A stretch of DNA of 5,447 nucleotides from Elstera sp044372965 (GTDB lineage: Bacteria; Pseudomonadota; Alphaproteobacteria; Elsterales; Elsteraceae). The stretch is taken from positions 1 to 5,447 of the forward strand of contig NZ_JBILQX010000210.1 in NCBI RefSeq assembly GCF_044372965.1, given 5' to 3'. Both the position numbers and the translations under genes were made by a program. Below, in pieces: positions 5,043 through 5,447 of the stretch (its first letter is position 1; every line of letters begins with the position of its first letter). The notes beneath the pieces are model-generated. The model saw only the letters and a list, made by a program, of their open reading frames with translations, was not told where the DNA came from and made no database searches.

Positions 5043-5447
5043 ATGCTCACCCCTTTGCTTGCCGGAGCCCGCGCGGCCCGAACTCTGGCGGAACGCCATT
5101 TAACCGCCCCGCTCGATCTACTCGGGCGTTGGATGATCGCTGAGATTTTCTTTCGTTCGGGCTTGGTGAAACTTGCCTCGTATGAAACGACGGTGGACCT
5201 CTTCCGCGACGAGTATAAAACGCCGTTTTTTAGCCCGGAAATCGCGGCCCTGCTCGCCACTGCCACGGAGCTGACCATGCCGGTCTTGCTCCTTCTCGGG
5301 CTCTTCACCCGCCTTGCCGCAATTCCGTTACTTGCCATGACGGCCATGATCCAGTTTACCTACTTCTATCACAGCGAGCATTATTTTTGGGCCTTCGTTC
5401 TGCTGATGCTCATGGTGCGCGGGCCGGGGGCTTGGTCGGTTGATTAT
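5043..5447 (+). CDS. bufD: DoxX-family membrane protein of the bufferin operon (BufD-like); 3' end cut by window edge
   Basis: The frame is open from ATG 5043 to the right edge (135 codons, no stop); the family is usually about 140-160 residues, so little is missing. The ribosome site is AGAAGAGG ending about eight bases upstream. DoxX features: first membrane segment with GRWMIAEIFFRSGLVKL (28-44), then a polar loop with EYKTPFFSPEIAALLA (57-72), a second helix ELTMPVLLLLGLFTRLAAIP (76-95), a third around LLAMTAMIQFTYF (96-108) and a fourth around FWAFVLLMLMV (115-125) ending in RGPGAWSVD. A DoxX protein commonly closes bufferin operons. Its job is not settled, with redox or quinone-linked support of the modification or of metal handling suggested. 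It follows bufC by 30 bases with no terminator between, so it is probably cotranscribed. The symbol rests on my memory of bufferin nomenclature; the DoxX call itself is firm. Confidence 0.88.
   Translation, partial: MLTPLLAGARAARTLAERHLTAPLDLLGRWMIAEIFFRSGLVKLASYETTVDLFRDEYKTPFFSPEIAALLATATELTMPVLLLLGLFTRLAAIPLLAMTAMIQFTYFYHSEHYFWAFVLLMLMVRGPGAWSVDY

Overview
The window is high-GC DNA with alphaproteobacterial character. The main grounds are a bufferin-type operon behind a Caulobacter SigF-like ECF promoter and a sugar-acid FAH-family enzyme resembling Caulobacter XylX. No rRNA or other marker fixes the genus; a Rhodospirillales- or Caulobacter-like organism is an inference only.

Layout: two genes lie on the minus strand in the left half and four on the plus strand in the right half, arranged divergently. 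From left to right these are: (i) a fumarylacetoacetate-hydrolase-family gene on the minus strand, running off the left edge and lacking its last few residues; (ii) a 154-base gap with a perfect 13-bp terminator hairpin, a candidate sigma-70 promoter and a small palindrome that could be an operator; (iii) a complete minus-strand gene for a secreted 5'-nucleotidase / UDP-sugar hydrolase-like metallophosphoesterase; (iv) a 230-base divergent control region; (v) a four-gene plus-strand cluster: a DUF2282 small cysteine-rich secreted peptide, a DUF692/MNIO enzyme, a DUF2063 protein and a DoxX-family membrane protein that runs off the right edge.

The plus-strand cluster is the notable system. Its content and order match the bufferin loci (bufA1-bufB-bufC plus DoxX). 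In these, a Sec-exported precursor peptide has cysteines oxidised by a multinuclear non-heme iron oxidase (BufB) working with a peptide-binding partner (BufC), giving a copper-binding ribosomally made peptide of the cell envelope. Here the peptide has four cysteines, bufB and bufC overlap by an ATGA junction, and the intergenic gaps are 26 and 30 bases, so one transcript is likely. Upstream is GTAACC-N16-CGAA, which fits the ECF SigF promoter of Caulobacter as I recall it. Between that promoter and the bufA1 ribosome site is a short GC hairpin followed by five T residues. It looks like an intrinsic terminator and could be an attenuator or a translation-control element.

The two left-hand genes look like ordinary metabolism (sugar-acid catabolism and nucleotide scavenging), and nothing visible ties them to the bufferin operon except shared divergent promoter space.
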